From an uncultured Erysipelotrichaceae bacterium (lineage in GTDB: Bacteria; Bacillota_I; Bacilli_A; RF39; UBA660), in NCBI GenBank assembly GCA_902796215.1, contig CADBNY010000009.1, positions 1 through 10,462 of the forward strand: a DNA stretch of 10,462 bases, given 5' to 3'. The number at the start of each line of letters is the position of its first letter. The first letter of the stretch is position 1. The notes under the pieces are model-generated. The model had not been told where the DNA came from, did not search any database, and saw nothing but the letters and a program-made list of their open reading frames with translations. Shown here in pieces: positions 1 to 7,479 of this stretch. A program made the position numbers and the translations under genes.

Positions 1-1
1 G

Positions 2-3000
2 AAAAAAAATATATACAATTTTACTCTTCCAACCAAAGTAAGTGGAAATTATTGGATTACTGATAATGATTATTTTGGAAATACTAGGAACTTAATCAAT
101 GTAGAAGAATGTAATGGTGAATGGAAAATTAAAAGTGACTTTGAAACAAAAATAATGTCTGGGGAAAAAGAAATAGAATCTGCCATTTTAAAAGATTATA
201 GCCTTTATTTTTTAAAGGTAAATACAGACAATGAATATGTTATTCTATATTGTTCTCCATCTACAGAATCAGAAATTTTAAAATTATATGTAGGAAATCA
301 AAAAGAAGTACTAATTGGAACAGACAATAGAGCCGAAATATATTATAACTATCCACTAGTATCTCGCCAACAAACTAGATTAATTTACAATAACGGAATT
401 TGGATTGCTCAAGACCTAAATAGCAAGTATGGAACTTATGTTAATAACGTTTCAATTACTACAAAACAACTAGAATATGGAGATATTATTTTCATTATGG
501 GATTAAAAATTATTGTTATGAAAGATACTCTAGTAATAAATAATATACAAAATTATTTACGAATAGATGGAGGTGCTTTCCAAACAGTAGGAAATGTTAT
601 TCAACAACAAACTGAATTTGATAACCCAGACGAAGAAACGGTAGAATTTTATAAAGAAGATGACTATTTTTATAGAGAACCTCGATTTAAAACAGGAATA
701 GAAGATGCAATTATCACAATAGAGCCCCCACCAGGAACGGAAGAATTGGATAAAACTCCAATTATATATACAGTAGGACCAATGTTGACAATGGCAATGA
801 TGTCAATGACAACGGGATATACATCACTATTAGGTGTATTAAATGGAACCATGGATATGGGGGCAGCAATGCCAACTTTAGTGATGTCTGGAGCCATGAT
901 ATCTACTATGCTACTATGGCCAACATTACAAAGAAGATATCAAAAGAAACAAAAAAAGAAAAGAGATCAAGAACGTTTAATAAAATATACAGCCTATTTA
1001 GAAGAACAAAAAGAAAAAATACAAATGGCAATGAAAATCCAACGGCAAATTCTAATTGATAACTATCTTCCACTACCTCAAATAAAAGAAATAATATATC
1101 AAAAGAAGCGAAATCTTTGGGAAAGAGAAATTGATCAAGATGATTTCTTAGACTTAAGATTAGGAATTGGAACAACAGAGTTACAAGGAAAGATAAATAT
1201 ACCAGAAGAACACTTTTCTCTAAAATCTGATGATTTATTAAAAGAAGTATATGAAGTAGGCTCAACTTCTAGAATATTAGAAAATGTACCAATATCTCTT
1301 AACTTTGTTGAGAAGAATATTGTTGCAATTATAGGAACAGGATCAAATAAAAAAGAATTTATAAACGGTTTAATTCTTCAAATAATTACTTATCATAGCT
1401 ATGAAGATTTAAAAATTATTGTGTTAACGAACGAACAAAATAAATCAAATTGGGAGTACTTAAAAATAGCCCCTCACTGTTGGAGTGATGATAGAAATTC
1501 CAGATATTTTGCAACAAACTTAGATGAAGCAAAAGAAATATCTTTAAATTTAGAAAAAGAAATGCAATCAAGAAAATTTAAAGAAAATAACGATAGAATG
1601 GAATTAAATACAGTTGATTATCACAAATATAGGCCATATTATTTATTAATTACAGATGATTATAAAATGGTAAGAGATATTGAACTATTAAAAGATGTTT
1701 GTGAAATGCAAGTAAATTATGGATTTAGTTTAATCGTAATTAGTCCAAGACTAGTAAATATCCCAAATGAGTGTAAAGCATTCATTAGTATTGGAGACAA
1801 AAAATCAGGTGTTTTTGAAAATGAATTAGTATCGAATAAGCAAAAGGAATTTGAAGCAGATTTTGATCCAACAGTAAACATGCAAGAATGCTGCAAAATA
1901 ATTGCTAATATTCCAATAGATATAGCAAAAGAAAATAGAACACTACCAAATAGTATTTCATTTTTAGAAATGTATAATGTTGGTATGGTAGAACAATTGA
2001 ATATATTAAATAGATGGAAAACCAATGATCCTACAAAAACTCTTCAGACACCAATTGGAGTAGACAAATCAAGAGAGTTATTTAAATTAGATTTACATGA
2101 AAAAGCACATGGACCACACGGTCTAATTGCTGGTATGACCGGATCTGGAAAATCAGAATTTATTATAAGCTATATTCTATCAATGGCAATTAATTACCAC
2201 CCTTATGAAGTTTCTTTTATCCTAATTGATTATAAAGGTGGAGGTTTAACAGGAGCATTTGAAAATAGAGAAACAGGTATAAAACTTCCGCACTTAGCTG
2301 GAACAATAACAAATCTTGATACTGTAGAAATGAATCGGTCTTTAGCATCTATTCAATCTGAGTTAAGAAAAAGGCAAAGACAATTTAATGCAGCGAGAGA
2401 TAAATTAAATGAAAGTACAATTGATATATATAAATATCAAAGCTTATATAGAAGAGGATTAGTTGATAAACCAATTTCACATTTGTTTATTATTTCAGAT
2501 GAGTTTGCCGAATTAAAAGATCAAAGACCTGAATTCATGGATCAATTAATTTCAACGGCTCGTATTGGTCGTTCTCTAGGAGTTCATCTTATCTTAGCAA
2601 CGCAAAAACCAAGTGGTGTTGTAAACGATCAAATCTGGTCAAACTCAAAATTTAGAATATGTTTAAGAGTTCAAGATAAATCAGACAGTATGGATATGAT
2701 AAAATGTCCAGATGCAGCTGAAATAAAGACAACAGGACGCTTCTATTTACAAGTAGGATATAATGAATTATTTGCCTTAGGACAAGCAGCATGGGCAGGA
2801 GCACAATATTATCCAACAGAAAAAAGAAAGAAAAAGATAGATCAATCTATTAATATCGTAGATAATGTTGGAGCCGTAATCAAGTCCTTAGATACCAAAA
2901 AAAGTGATGTAATAACCCCATCAAAAGGTGAAGAAGTTACTAGCATTATTAAATACATTGTAGAAGAAGCAAAAAAAGAAAATATTTTTATTGATCAGCT

Positions 3001-4549
3001 ATGGCTAGATAGAATACCAGATGTAATATATATAGACAAATTAAAAGAAAAATATCATTATAAAGCACAAAAAAATGTAATTAATCCAATCATAGGAGAA
3101 TATGATGATCCAGAAGATCAAGCGCAGAATATACTTACATTACCACTATCAAAAGAAGGAAATACAATTATATTTGGATCAGCAGGTAATGGAAAAGAAT
3201 TAATGTTATCCAGTATCATTTATTCTTGTATTTCAACTCATGACACGAAAGAAATCAATTTTTACATCCTTGACTTTGGTGCAGAAACATTAACAATGTT
3301 TAAAGATGCTCCTCATGTAGGAGAAGTAATTTTGTCTTCAGAAGCAGAGAAAATAGAAAACTTATTCAAAATGATAAATACAACATTAGAAGAAAGAAAG
3401 AAACTATTTGTAGATTATAATGGTTCATTTGACTTCTATATTAATCATGGAGGAAAACAAATTCCATTGATTGTTGTAATTATCAATAATGTAGAAGCCT
3501 TTATAGAAACATACGAAGAACATGAAGATATGCTTGGTCAATTAACCAGAGAATGTTTAAAATATGGAATAGTATTCATTTTCAGTACAAATGGACCAAA
3601 TACTGTACGATATCGATTAAGACAAAACTTTAAACAAAATTTAGTATTACAGTTTAATGATCCAATGGACTATTCATCAGTTATTCCTGGAGTTCGAAAA
3701 AAAGAACCATCAAAAGTATATGGAAGAGGTTTAGTTTTACTCGATGATATTTATGAGTTTCAAACAGCCTACTCATATATAGAAGAAAAATTGACAGATT
3801 ATATAAAAATTATATCTAGAAAACTAAATGATATTTGTACATACAAAGCACCAAAAGTACCAATTTTACCAGAAACCGTCACTCAAGAGTTTGTAAAAAA
3901 TTATCTTGGCTCTATTTCAAACATTCCAATAGGAGTAGAAAAAGATACACTAGAAATAGCTACTCTAAATATGCGAGATAAATTTATGTACAACATAACA
4001 GGGGATGACATATCTACAGAACCTAAGTTCTTTAAAGGTATAATAAATAGTATATTAGCAATGAATAATACAGAATGTATTATATTTGATACAAATAGCG
4101 TATTAAATGAATTAAATCAAGAAAGAACAACATATAGTATAGATACTTGTCATGATTCTATGGATAAATTAAATAAAGTCTTCAATGAAAATAGCCAGGA
4201 AAACACAACTTTCTGTTTCATGATAAATATGCATGCTATACTAGAAAAAATAAGTATCACTGAAAAAGAACAATTACTTAAAATAATAGAAAATAGTAGT
4301 AAAAGAACAAATATAAAATTCTTAATAATTGATACAATTGATATGATTAAAAGCTTTAATTTCGAGCCTTGGTACAAAGGAAATGTAGACCTATCAGAAG
4401 GAATTTGGATTGGAAATGGAATAGGAAATCAATTCACATTAAAAATAACTACAAGTAGTAGAATATTAAGAGCTGAAGTAGAACCTGGCTTTGGATACAT
4501 TATCAAAAAGGGAAAAGCTCTACTTACGAAATTTATATCTGATGAATAG
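2..4549 (+). CDS. essC: Type VIIb secretion motor ATPase EssC (YukBA-like), 5' partial
   Basis: Membrane-bound FtsK/SpoIIIE-family ATPase that powers type VIIb secretion. The frame is open from base 2, so the gene starts upstream. ATG155 has no ribosome site, and the 51 codons before it read as the end of the first FHA-like domain. Numbered from ATG155: second FHA domain about 40-122 (SRQ 70-72, NSKYGTYVNN from 89); two membrane segments about 203-227 and 236-257; basic coiled coil about 258-300; D0 domain about 375-600 without a P-loop. ATPase D1 has Walker A GMTGSGKS (660-667) and Walker B IISDE (D782, E783), so it looks active. D2 has a degenerate P-loop GSAGNGKE (1008-1015) and NN (1111-1112) where an acidic Walker B is expected. 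D3, about 1290-1464, has no P-loop. The total fits EssC of roughly 1500 residues. The family assignment is firm; which domains hydrolyse ATP is inferred from motifs. Confidence 0.96.
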   Translation, partial: KKNIYNFTLPTKVSGNYWITDNDYFGNTRNLINVEECNGEWKIKSDFETKIMSGEKEIESAILKDYSLYFLKVNTDNEYVILYCSPSTESEILKLYVGNQKEVLIGTDNRAEIYYNYPLVSRQQTRLIYNNGIWIAQDLNSKYGTYVNNVSITTKQLEYGDIIFIMGLKIIVMKDTLVINNIQNYLRIDGGAFQTVGNVIQQQTEFDNPDEETVEFYKEDDYFYREPRFKTGIEDAIITIEPPPGTEELDKTPIIYTVGPMLTMAMMSMTTGYTSLLGVLNGTMDMGAAMPTLVMSGAMISTMLLWPTLQRRYQKKQKKKRDQERLIKYTAYLEEQKEKIQMAMKIQRQILIDNYLPLPQIKEIIYQKKRNLWEREIDQDDFLDLRLGIGTTELQGKINIPEEHFSLKSDDLLKEVYEVGSTSRILENVPISLNFVEKNIVAIIGTGSNKKEFINGLILQIITYHSYEDLKIIVLTNEQNKSNWEYLKIAPHCWSDDRNSRYFATNLDEAKEISLNLEKEMQSRKFKENNDRMELNTVDYHKYRPYYLLITDDYKMVRDIELLKDVCEMQVNYGFSLIVISPRLVNIPNECKAFISIGDKKSGVFENELVSNKQKEFEADFDPTVNMQECCKIIANIPIDIAKENRTLPNSISFLEMYNVGMVEQLNILNRWKTNDPTKTLQTPIGVDKSRELFKLDLHEKAHGPHGLIAGMTGSGKSEFIISYILSMAINYHPYEVSFILIDYKGGGLTGAFENRETGIKLPHLAGTITNLDTVEMNRSLASIQSELRKRQRQFNAARDKLNESTIDIYKYQSLYRRGLVDKPISHLFIISDEFAELKDQRPEFMDQLISTARIGRSLGVHLILATQKPSGVVNDQIWSNSKFRICLRVQDKSDSMDMIKCPDAAEIKTTGRFYLQVGYNELFALGQAAWAGAQYYPTEKRKKKIDQSINIVDNVGAVIKSLDTKKSDVITPSKGEEVTSIIKYIVEEAKKENIFIDQLWLDRIPDVIYIDKLKEKYHYKAQKNVINPIIGEYDDPEDQAQNILTLPLSKEGNTIIFGSAGNGKELMLSSIIYSCISTHDTKEINFYILDFGAETLTMFKDAPHVGEVILSSEAEKIENLFKMINTTLEERKKLFVDYNGSFDFYINHGGKQIPLIVVIINNVEAFIETYEEHEDMLGQLTRECLKYGIVFIFSTNGPNTVRYRLRQNFKQNLVLQFNDPMDYSSVIPGVRKKEPSKVYGRGLVLLDDIYEFQTAYSYIEEKLTDYIKIISRKLNDICTYKAPKVPILPETVTQEFVKNYLGSISNIPIGVEKDTLEIATLNMRDKFMYNITGDDISTEPKFFKGIINSILAMNNTECIIFDTNSVLNELNQERTTYSIDTCHDSMDKLNKVFNENSQENTTFCFMINMHAILEKISITEKEQLLKIIENSSKRTNIKFLIIDTIDMIKSFNFEPWYKGNVDLSEGIWIGNGIGNQFTLKITTSSRILRAEVEPGFGYIIKKGKALLTKFISDE

Positions 4550-4560
4550 GGGGAATATAA

Positions 4561-4821
4561 GTGAATAATAAAAATAAAATTTTAATAGAATTAGAAATAC
4601 CTTTAATTGAAAAAAAATACGATTTATTTATCCCTGTTAATAAGAAAGTGGGGACGATAAAAAGTTTAATAGAAACAGCCTTAGTAGAATTAACAGATAA
4701 TGCTTATATTATAAATGAAGGCACTAATTTTTATAGTAAAGAATTAGGGACAATTTATGATGTTAATCAAACGGTAAGAGATACAGATTTAAAAAATGGT
4801 TCAAGAATAATCTTGTTATAA
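4561..4821 (+). CDS. esaB: YukD/EsaB ubiquitin-like type VII secretion protein
   Basis: Small (86 residues) ubiquitin-fold protein of the YukD/EsaB family, a cytosolic accessory component of T7SSb. An N-terminal beta-strand (KILIELEIP) and the D-x-x-IPVNKKVG turn lead into the helix TIKSLIETALVEL. The C-terminal half carries the family pattern LGTIYDVNQTVRDTDLKNGSRIILL-like ending, with the short hydrophobic last strand. There is no diglycine tail, as usual in bacterial YukD, so no conjugation is implied. The start is GTG4561, placed by AGGGGG (4548-4553) seven bases upstream. The gene lies 11 bases after the essC stop and 10 bases before the next gene, so it is co-transcribed. In many Firmicutes this gene precedes essC; here it follows it. 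Confidence 0.88.
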   Translation: MNNKNKILIELEIPLIEKKYDLFIPVNKKVGTIKSLIETALVELTDNAYIINEGTNFYSKELGTIYDVNQTVRDTDLKNGSRIILL

Positions 4822-4831
4822 GGAGAAAAAA

Positions 4832-5062
4832 ATGTCAGAATATAATCAATATGTAACAGCAATTAATAAAATATTTTATAATTTAGAGAAAATGAAAGCA
4901 GGATGGAATTATTTAGATAATTTAAATTACATAGATAGTGTTGAAGAATATAAGCAAATAGTAGCTAGTAAAGCAGAAGAATTTAAAAAAGCAAAACCTC
5001 TACAAGCTGAAAAATTAGAATCTAGAGAAGATAAATCTGCAGAAAATTTGGAGGAAAAATAA
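4832..5062 (+). CDS. Small helical protein of the T7SS operon, possibly WXG100-like
   Basis: I do not recognise a named family. The 76-residue product reads as helix (about 3-22), turn with AGWNYLDN (23-30), second helix (about 31-54), then a Lys/Glu-rich tail (55-76) likely disordered. The placement of Trp25 between two helices is what a WXG100 protein shows, but Gly does not follow two residues later. No Tyr has an acidic residue four positions on, so the YxxxD/E export signal is absent. There is no signal peptide, membrane segment or cysteine. AAGGAG (4820-4825) sits before ATG4832 and overlaps the esaB stop. One base separates it from the next gene, suggesting the two products act as a pair. 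It could be a secreted WXG100-like protein, or a chaperone or targeting factor for an effector encoded elsewhere. The function is inferred from context only. Confidence 0.6.
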   Translation: MSEYNQYVTAINKIFYNLEKMKAGWNYLDNLNYIDSVEEYKQIVASKAEEFKKAKPLQAEKLESREDKSAENLEEK

Positions 5063-5063
5063 A

Positions 5064-5282
5064 ATGATAGGAAAATTAACATATGATCAGATATTAGAAA
5101 TCTCCAAAGACTTAAAAGTTCAAGCTCAAATTGTTGGAAAATTAGCAGAAGAAAGAGATATTACCCAAATAGAAGATTTTTCAAAGACAGTAGAAGGATA
5201 CTCAAAATTCTTAGAAAATACAGTAGAAATTAACAAAGATGCCGATTTAGCTTTAAAGGATTTAAAAGAACAAATACAATAA
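5064..5282 (+). CDS. Small all-helical protein, likely partner of the preceding T7SS gene
   Basis: The 72-residue product is predicted to be two long amphipathic helices (about 6-32 and 34-70) joined at RDITQ. It has no Trp, Cys, Pro or Gly-rich turn, no signal peptide and no membrane segment. GGAGG at 5051-5055, inside the end of the upstream gene, sets ATG5064, and only one base separates the two reading frames, so translation is probably coupled. Size and helical-hairpin shape match WXG100-like proteins and the small helical partners/chaperones of LXG toxins, but the W-x-G turn and the YxxxD/E motif are both missing. It is the last gene of the operon: a strong terminator begins three bases after its stop. 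The function is unknown; a heterodimer with the preceding product is an inference from adjacency and helical content. Confidence 0.58.
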   Translation: MIGKLTYDQILEISKDLKVQAQIVGKLAEERDITQIEDFSKTVEGYSKFLENTVEINKDADLALKDLKEQIQ

Positions 5283-5283
5283 A

Positions 5284-5312
5284 GAAGAGCTTTCATGAAG
5301 AAAGCTCTTTTA
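5284..5312. terminator. Bidirectional intrinsic terminator between convergent units
   Basis: A perfect 9-bp stem (AAGAGCTTT 5285-5293 with AAAGCTCTT 5301-5309) and a 7-base loop follow the T7SS operon stop by two bases. A T-rich stretch follows on the + strand. Read on the - strand the same hairpin is followed by CTTCTTTATT, so it can also end the opposing unit. The stop codon of the - strand gene (5293-5295) lies at the stem-loop junction. Confidence 0.85.
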
Positions 5313-6339
5313 TATGTTTAAACAACTTAGTTTTAGGAAAATAATAATTTAAAATATTGAAATAAGAGGTTCCACTTTTTGCAATCTCATTAGCACCAAA
5401 AAGGCTTAATCCATAAGAATTTCCTAAACCAATAGTGATAATCCTCAAAAAATCTTGGTATATAATAAGATATATATTATTAGATTTTAAATGAAGAATT
5501 TTTTGAAGTTCCTTTATAGTATATGTTTTATTTTCCAAAACAATTCTTTGACTATTTTTTTTAGCAACAAGAGAAATATTAGAATTCTTATTAAGGGAAA
5601 GATTAAAAATACGATTCAAATCCTGGTAAGAAAAATCACAAACACTAATATAGTAAGGAGAAGCCAAATCCCACAAACTTCGAACACTAGATAGATAAGG
5701 ATATAAAGAATTTATTGTTGTTTTTCCACTATTAGAATAATGAATAAAAGGTAATATATAATCATTCTTATATCCTAAAAAGATAGAATCAACTTCAGAA
5801 ATAATAGAATAAAACTTTTTTAAAATAGAATCAAAAGAAGAAAATTTAGATTTATAATATGAAATAGGTTTATAATTATGAAATTCATCTGAAACAACTA
5901 CACCTTCATTTTCTTTCATCATTTTATAAATATACCCATTATAAAGAATACAAATACATTTTAAGACTTCATCATGGAGATTTAAATCAAAATAAGAAAA
6001 TAAAACACTAATAAGATAGTCCTTCAAAGATATTTCACAAATAGAGTTATCCTCTAATTTAATGGAAACCATAAAATAATCAGATGAGTAAGAAGAAGGA
6101 AAAGAATTATAGATAGTTTTAGATATATCAATTGATTTAACAACAATCCCATCTACAATCAAATAAATGTGATTCCCATGAAAAGGAATATGATTACTTT
6201 GAATAAAGTTTTTAGTTCTACGCTTTAAATCATTTTCATCTTGCAAATTAAATTCACTAGAAAACTCATACTTCATTGTAAGAAATAAATATAAGATATC
6301 TTCTTTACCATTATTATGAATTTCATAGTTATAAAACAT
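5293..6339 (-). CDS. Degenerate SpoIID/LytB-fold protein (probable pseudoenzyme)
   Basis: SpoIID is a lytic transglycosylase that cuts denuded glycan strands of peptidoglycan. This 348-residue product keeps the family order. SLKDYLISV (104-112) matches the SpoIID entry motif. DEVLK (123-127) matches EALKAQ. IHYSNSGKT (199-207) matches FHSxSGGKT. YPYLSSVRSLWD (213-224) matches the PYL-SV-SPWD segment. TIKELQKILHLKS (274-286) is followed by GLGNSYGLSLFGAN (304-317) and ILNYYFP (329-335), matching GxGHGxGxSQxGAN and ILxYYYP. The catalytic Glu, expected four residues after the V of YLxxV, aligns with Tyr116. The Arg of AART aligns with Asn134, and the His of GHG with Asn307. No signal peptide or membrane segment is seen. 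AGGTGATA lies just before ATG6339. Family membership is from remembered motifs; loss of activity is inferred. Confidence 0.7.
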   Translation of the reverse strand: MFYNYEIHNNGKEDILYLFLTMKYEFSSEFNLQDENDLKRRTKNFIQSNHIPFHGNHIYLIVDGIVVKSIDISKTIYNSFPSSYSSDYFMVSIKLEDNSICEISLKDYLISVLFSYFDLNLHDEVLKCICILYNGYIYKMMKENEGVVVSDEFHNYKPISYYKSKFSSFDSILKKFYSIISEVDSIFLGYKNDYILPFIHYSNSGKTTINSLYPYLSSVRSLWDLASPYYISVCDFSYQDLNRIFNLSLNKNSNISLVAKKNSQRIVLENKTYTIKELQKILHLKSNNIYLIIYQDFLRIITIGLGNSYGLSLFGANEIAKSGTSYFNILNYYFPKTKLFKHIKELSS

Positions 6340-6376
6340 ATTATCACCTAATAGTAGTATGAAAAAAGAACAAAAA

Positions 6377-6382
6377 ATTATA
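6377..6382 (-). promoter_or_regulatory. Possible -10 element for the SpoIID-like gene
   Basis: The - strand reads TATAAT here, placing a start about 30 bases upstream of the ATG at 6339. The -35 position (about 6400-6405, TTTTGA) is poor and there is no TGn extension. In such A/T-rich DNA a chance match is possible. It is supported only by the terminator-like hairpin immediately upstream. Confidence 0.3.
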
Positions 6383-6383
6383 C

Positions 6384-6415
6384 AAAAAAAAATTAAAATT
6401 CAAAATATTTTAATT
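6384..6415 (-). terminator. A/T-only terminator-like hairpin at the end of the phospholipase-like gene
   Basis: On the - strand, AATTAAAAT (6415-6407) pairs perfectly with ATTTTAATT (6399-6391) around a 7-base loop, followed by seven more T. The stop codon of the - strand gene (6395-6393) lies in the 3' arm. The stem has no G-C pair, so it would be a weak terminator, perhaps giving partial read-through into the SpoIID-like gene. Confidence 0.4.
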
Positions 6416-7361
6416 CTTTTTTTATTGAACAATCAAGCCCAGTAATATAGCTAACATTAGGAAAAATCTTTTCCAAATCAATATCTTTTCCATCTAAGTA
6501 ATCAAAACTAGCACAAATAAGAATTTTAGCCTGTTTAATAGATTTTATATATAAATCAGCAAAAGATTCTGTACTAGTAATTCCATAAGAAACAGGATTT
6601 CTCCATAAAGTATGCTTATTATTTAAATAATTATGCTTATCTTCTAAAGGAAAATGATAACTAATCGCTTCAAACCTAAAACAACGCTTAGGTGTAAAAG
6701 TATCAATAATTTTATAAAAATTCTTTTTTATTCCAAAAGGATCTTTTCGAAATAATCTCAATGATAACTTCATCTGTTTTAAAGATTTATAATAAATTTT
6801 ACTCATACTTTTTAATTTAAATGTATTATAAAAACTATAATCAATTAAATGATTTAGTTCTTCAGAAAAGGGATAAATATCAAAACAATAATTTATAAAA
6901 TTAAAATGATAAGGATTAACCTCTAATCTTCTACTAATCATATCATTATCAAGAAACACTTCCATAAAAGCATGAACATTATTATATTTATAAGTATTAG
7001 GAGAATTCTTTTTAAAATGTCCTGTTTTATAAATAATATAAGGATGCACTGTAGAATCAAGAACAAAGTGACAAATGAATCCTAGTAAGAAAGAAGAAAC
7101 ATCAGGATCATCCAATTTACTATCCCGAATATATTTTAAAACATTAATAAAAAAATCTTGAGACTTATTTTTATGAAAATGAGAATGAAATTTTCGAATT
7201 TTTTTTCCTGGAAAGACAGAAAAAAGATTATAAAACATCAAACTATCAACACCTTGAGAAAACATTTTACAACGTTCAAGATTCATTTTTTCTTTAATAT
7301 TACCTGGTAATACATCATAAACATCTTTAGCAAAAAAAGCATGTGTAACAGTAGCTGGCAC
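6393..7361 (-). CDS. Zinc-dependent phospholipase C-like protein
   Basis: This belongs to the zinc-dependent phospholipase C / S1-P1 nuclease-like all-helical fold (Zn_dep_PLPC family), whose members bind a zinc cluster and hydrolyse phosphoester bonds. In this 322-residue protein the start MPATVTHAFFAKDVY has the N-terminal His7. FSQGVDSLMFYN (34-45) supplies Asp39. His59/61/63 follow in KFHSHFH. Then H98-x3-D102-x3-H106 (CHFVLDSTVHP) and H130-x3-E134 (HAFMEVF) give the ligand spacing of phospholipase C. No signal peptide is visible, so unlike secreted clostridial phospholipase C it is probably cytoplasmic, and its true substrate is unknown. GTG7361 is chosen because it gives the conserved MPAT start and has GGGGGTG six bases upstream. 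It is followed by the SpoIID-like gene 53 bases on. The family is fairly certain; the activity is unproven. Confidence 0.85.
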   Translation of the reverse strand: MPATVTHAFFAKDVYDVLPGNIKEKMNLERCKMFSQGVDSLMFYNLFSVFPGKKIRKFHSHFHKNKSQDFFINVLKYIRDSKLDDPDVSSFLLGFICHFVLDSTVHPYIIYKTGHFKKNSPNTYKYNNVHAFMEVFLDNDMISRRLEVNPYHFNFINYCFDIYPFSEELNHLIDYSFYNTFKLKSMSKIYYKSLKQMKLSLRLFRKDPFGIKKNFYKIIDTFTPKRCFRFEAISYHFPLEDKHNYLNNKHTLWRNPVSYGITSTESFADLYIKSIKQAKILICASFDYLDGKDIDLEKIFPNVSYITGLDCSIKKELKYFEF

Positions 7362-7394
7362 AAAAACACCCCCAAAATTTTACTAGTTAAGATA

Positions 7395-7403
7395 ATTGTA
7401 TCA
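7395..7403 (-). promoter_or_regulatory. Extended -10 promoter for the - strand phospholipase-like gene
   Basis: The - strand reads TGATACAAT (7403-7395), an extended -10 of the TGn-TACAAT form. No good -35 is present. A start near 7388 would give a leader of about 27 bases before GTG7361, enough for its ribosome site. Confidence 0.5.
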
Positions 7404-7451
7404 TATATTTTTAACAATTTTTACATTTTTCAACTTTTTCAAATAATTATA

Positions 7452-7460
7452 TGATATAAT
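7452..7460 (+). promoter_or_regulatory. Extended -10 promoter for the abi-htrA unit
   Basis: TGATATAAT is a consensus extended -10 (TGn-TATAAT). The -35 region is T-rich with no clear match, which extended -10 promoters tolerate. A start near 7467 leaves about 13 bases before ATG7480, containing AGGTGATA (7468-7475) as the ribosome site. It faces away from the - strand promoter 50 bases upstream. Confidence 0.6.
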
Positions 7461-7479
7461 CTATACTAGGTGATAGTAT

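Noticed and set aside
670..1265. Two - strand open frames opposite essC
   Set aside because: They are antisense to the membrane and coiled-coil parts of essC; the hydrophobic look is a mirror of the A-rich coding strand.
4832..5062. Canonical WXG100 protein
   Set aside because: Trp25 is followed by Asn-Tyr, not x-Gly, so only a fold-level resemblance is claimed.
5293..5295. TGA might code for Trp, as in Mycoplasma
   Set aside because: The SpoIID-like domain ends naturally at this TGA beside a terminator, conserved proteins use TGG for Trp, and no frame here needs TGA read-through.
5491..5694. A + strand open frame of 67 codons inside the SpoIID-like gene
   Set aside because: It lies antisense within a better-supported gene, has no good ribosome site and its product has no recognisable feature.
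7362..7479. Structured RNA or CRISPR-like repeat next to the Abi gene
   Set aside because: The gap is A/T-rich with no strong stem and no repeated units.
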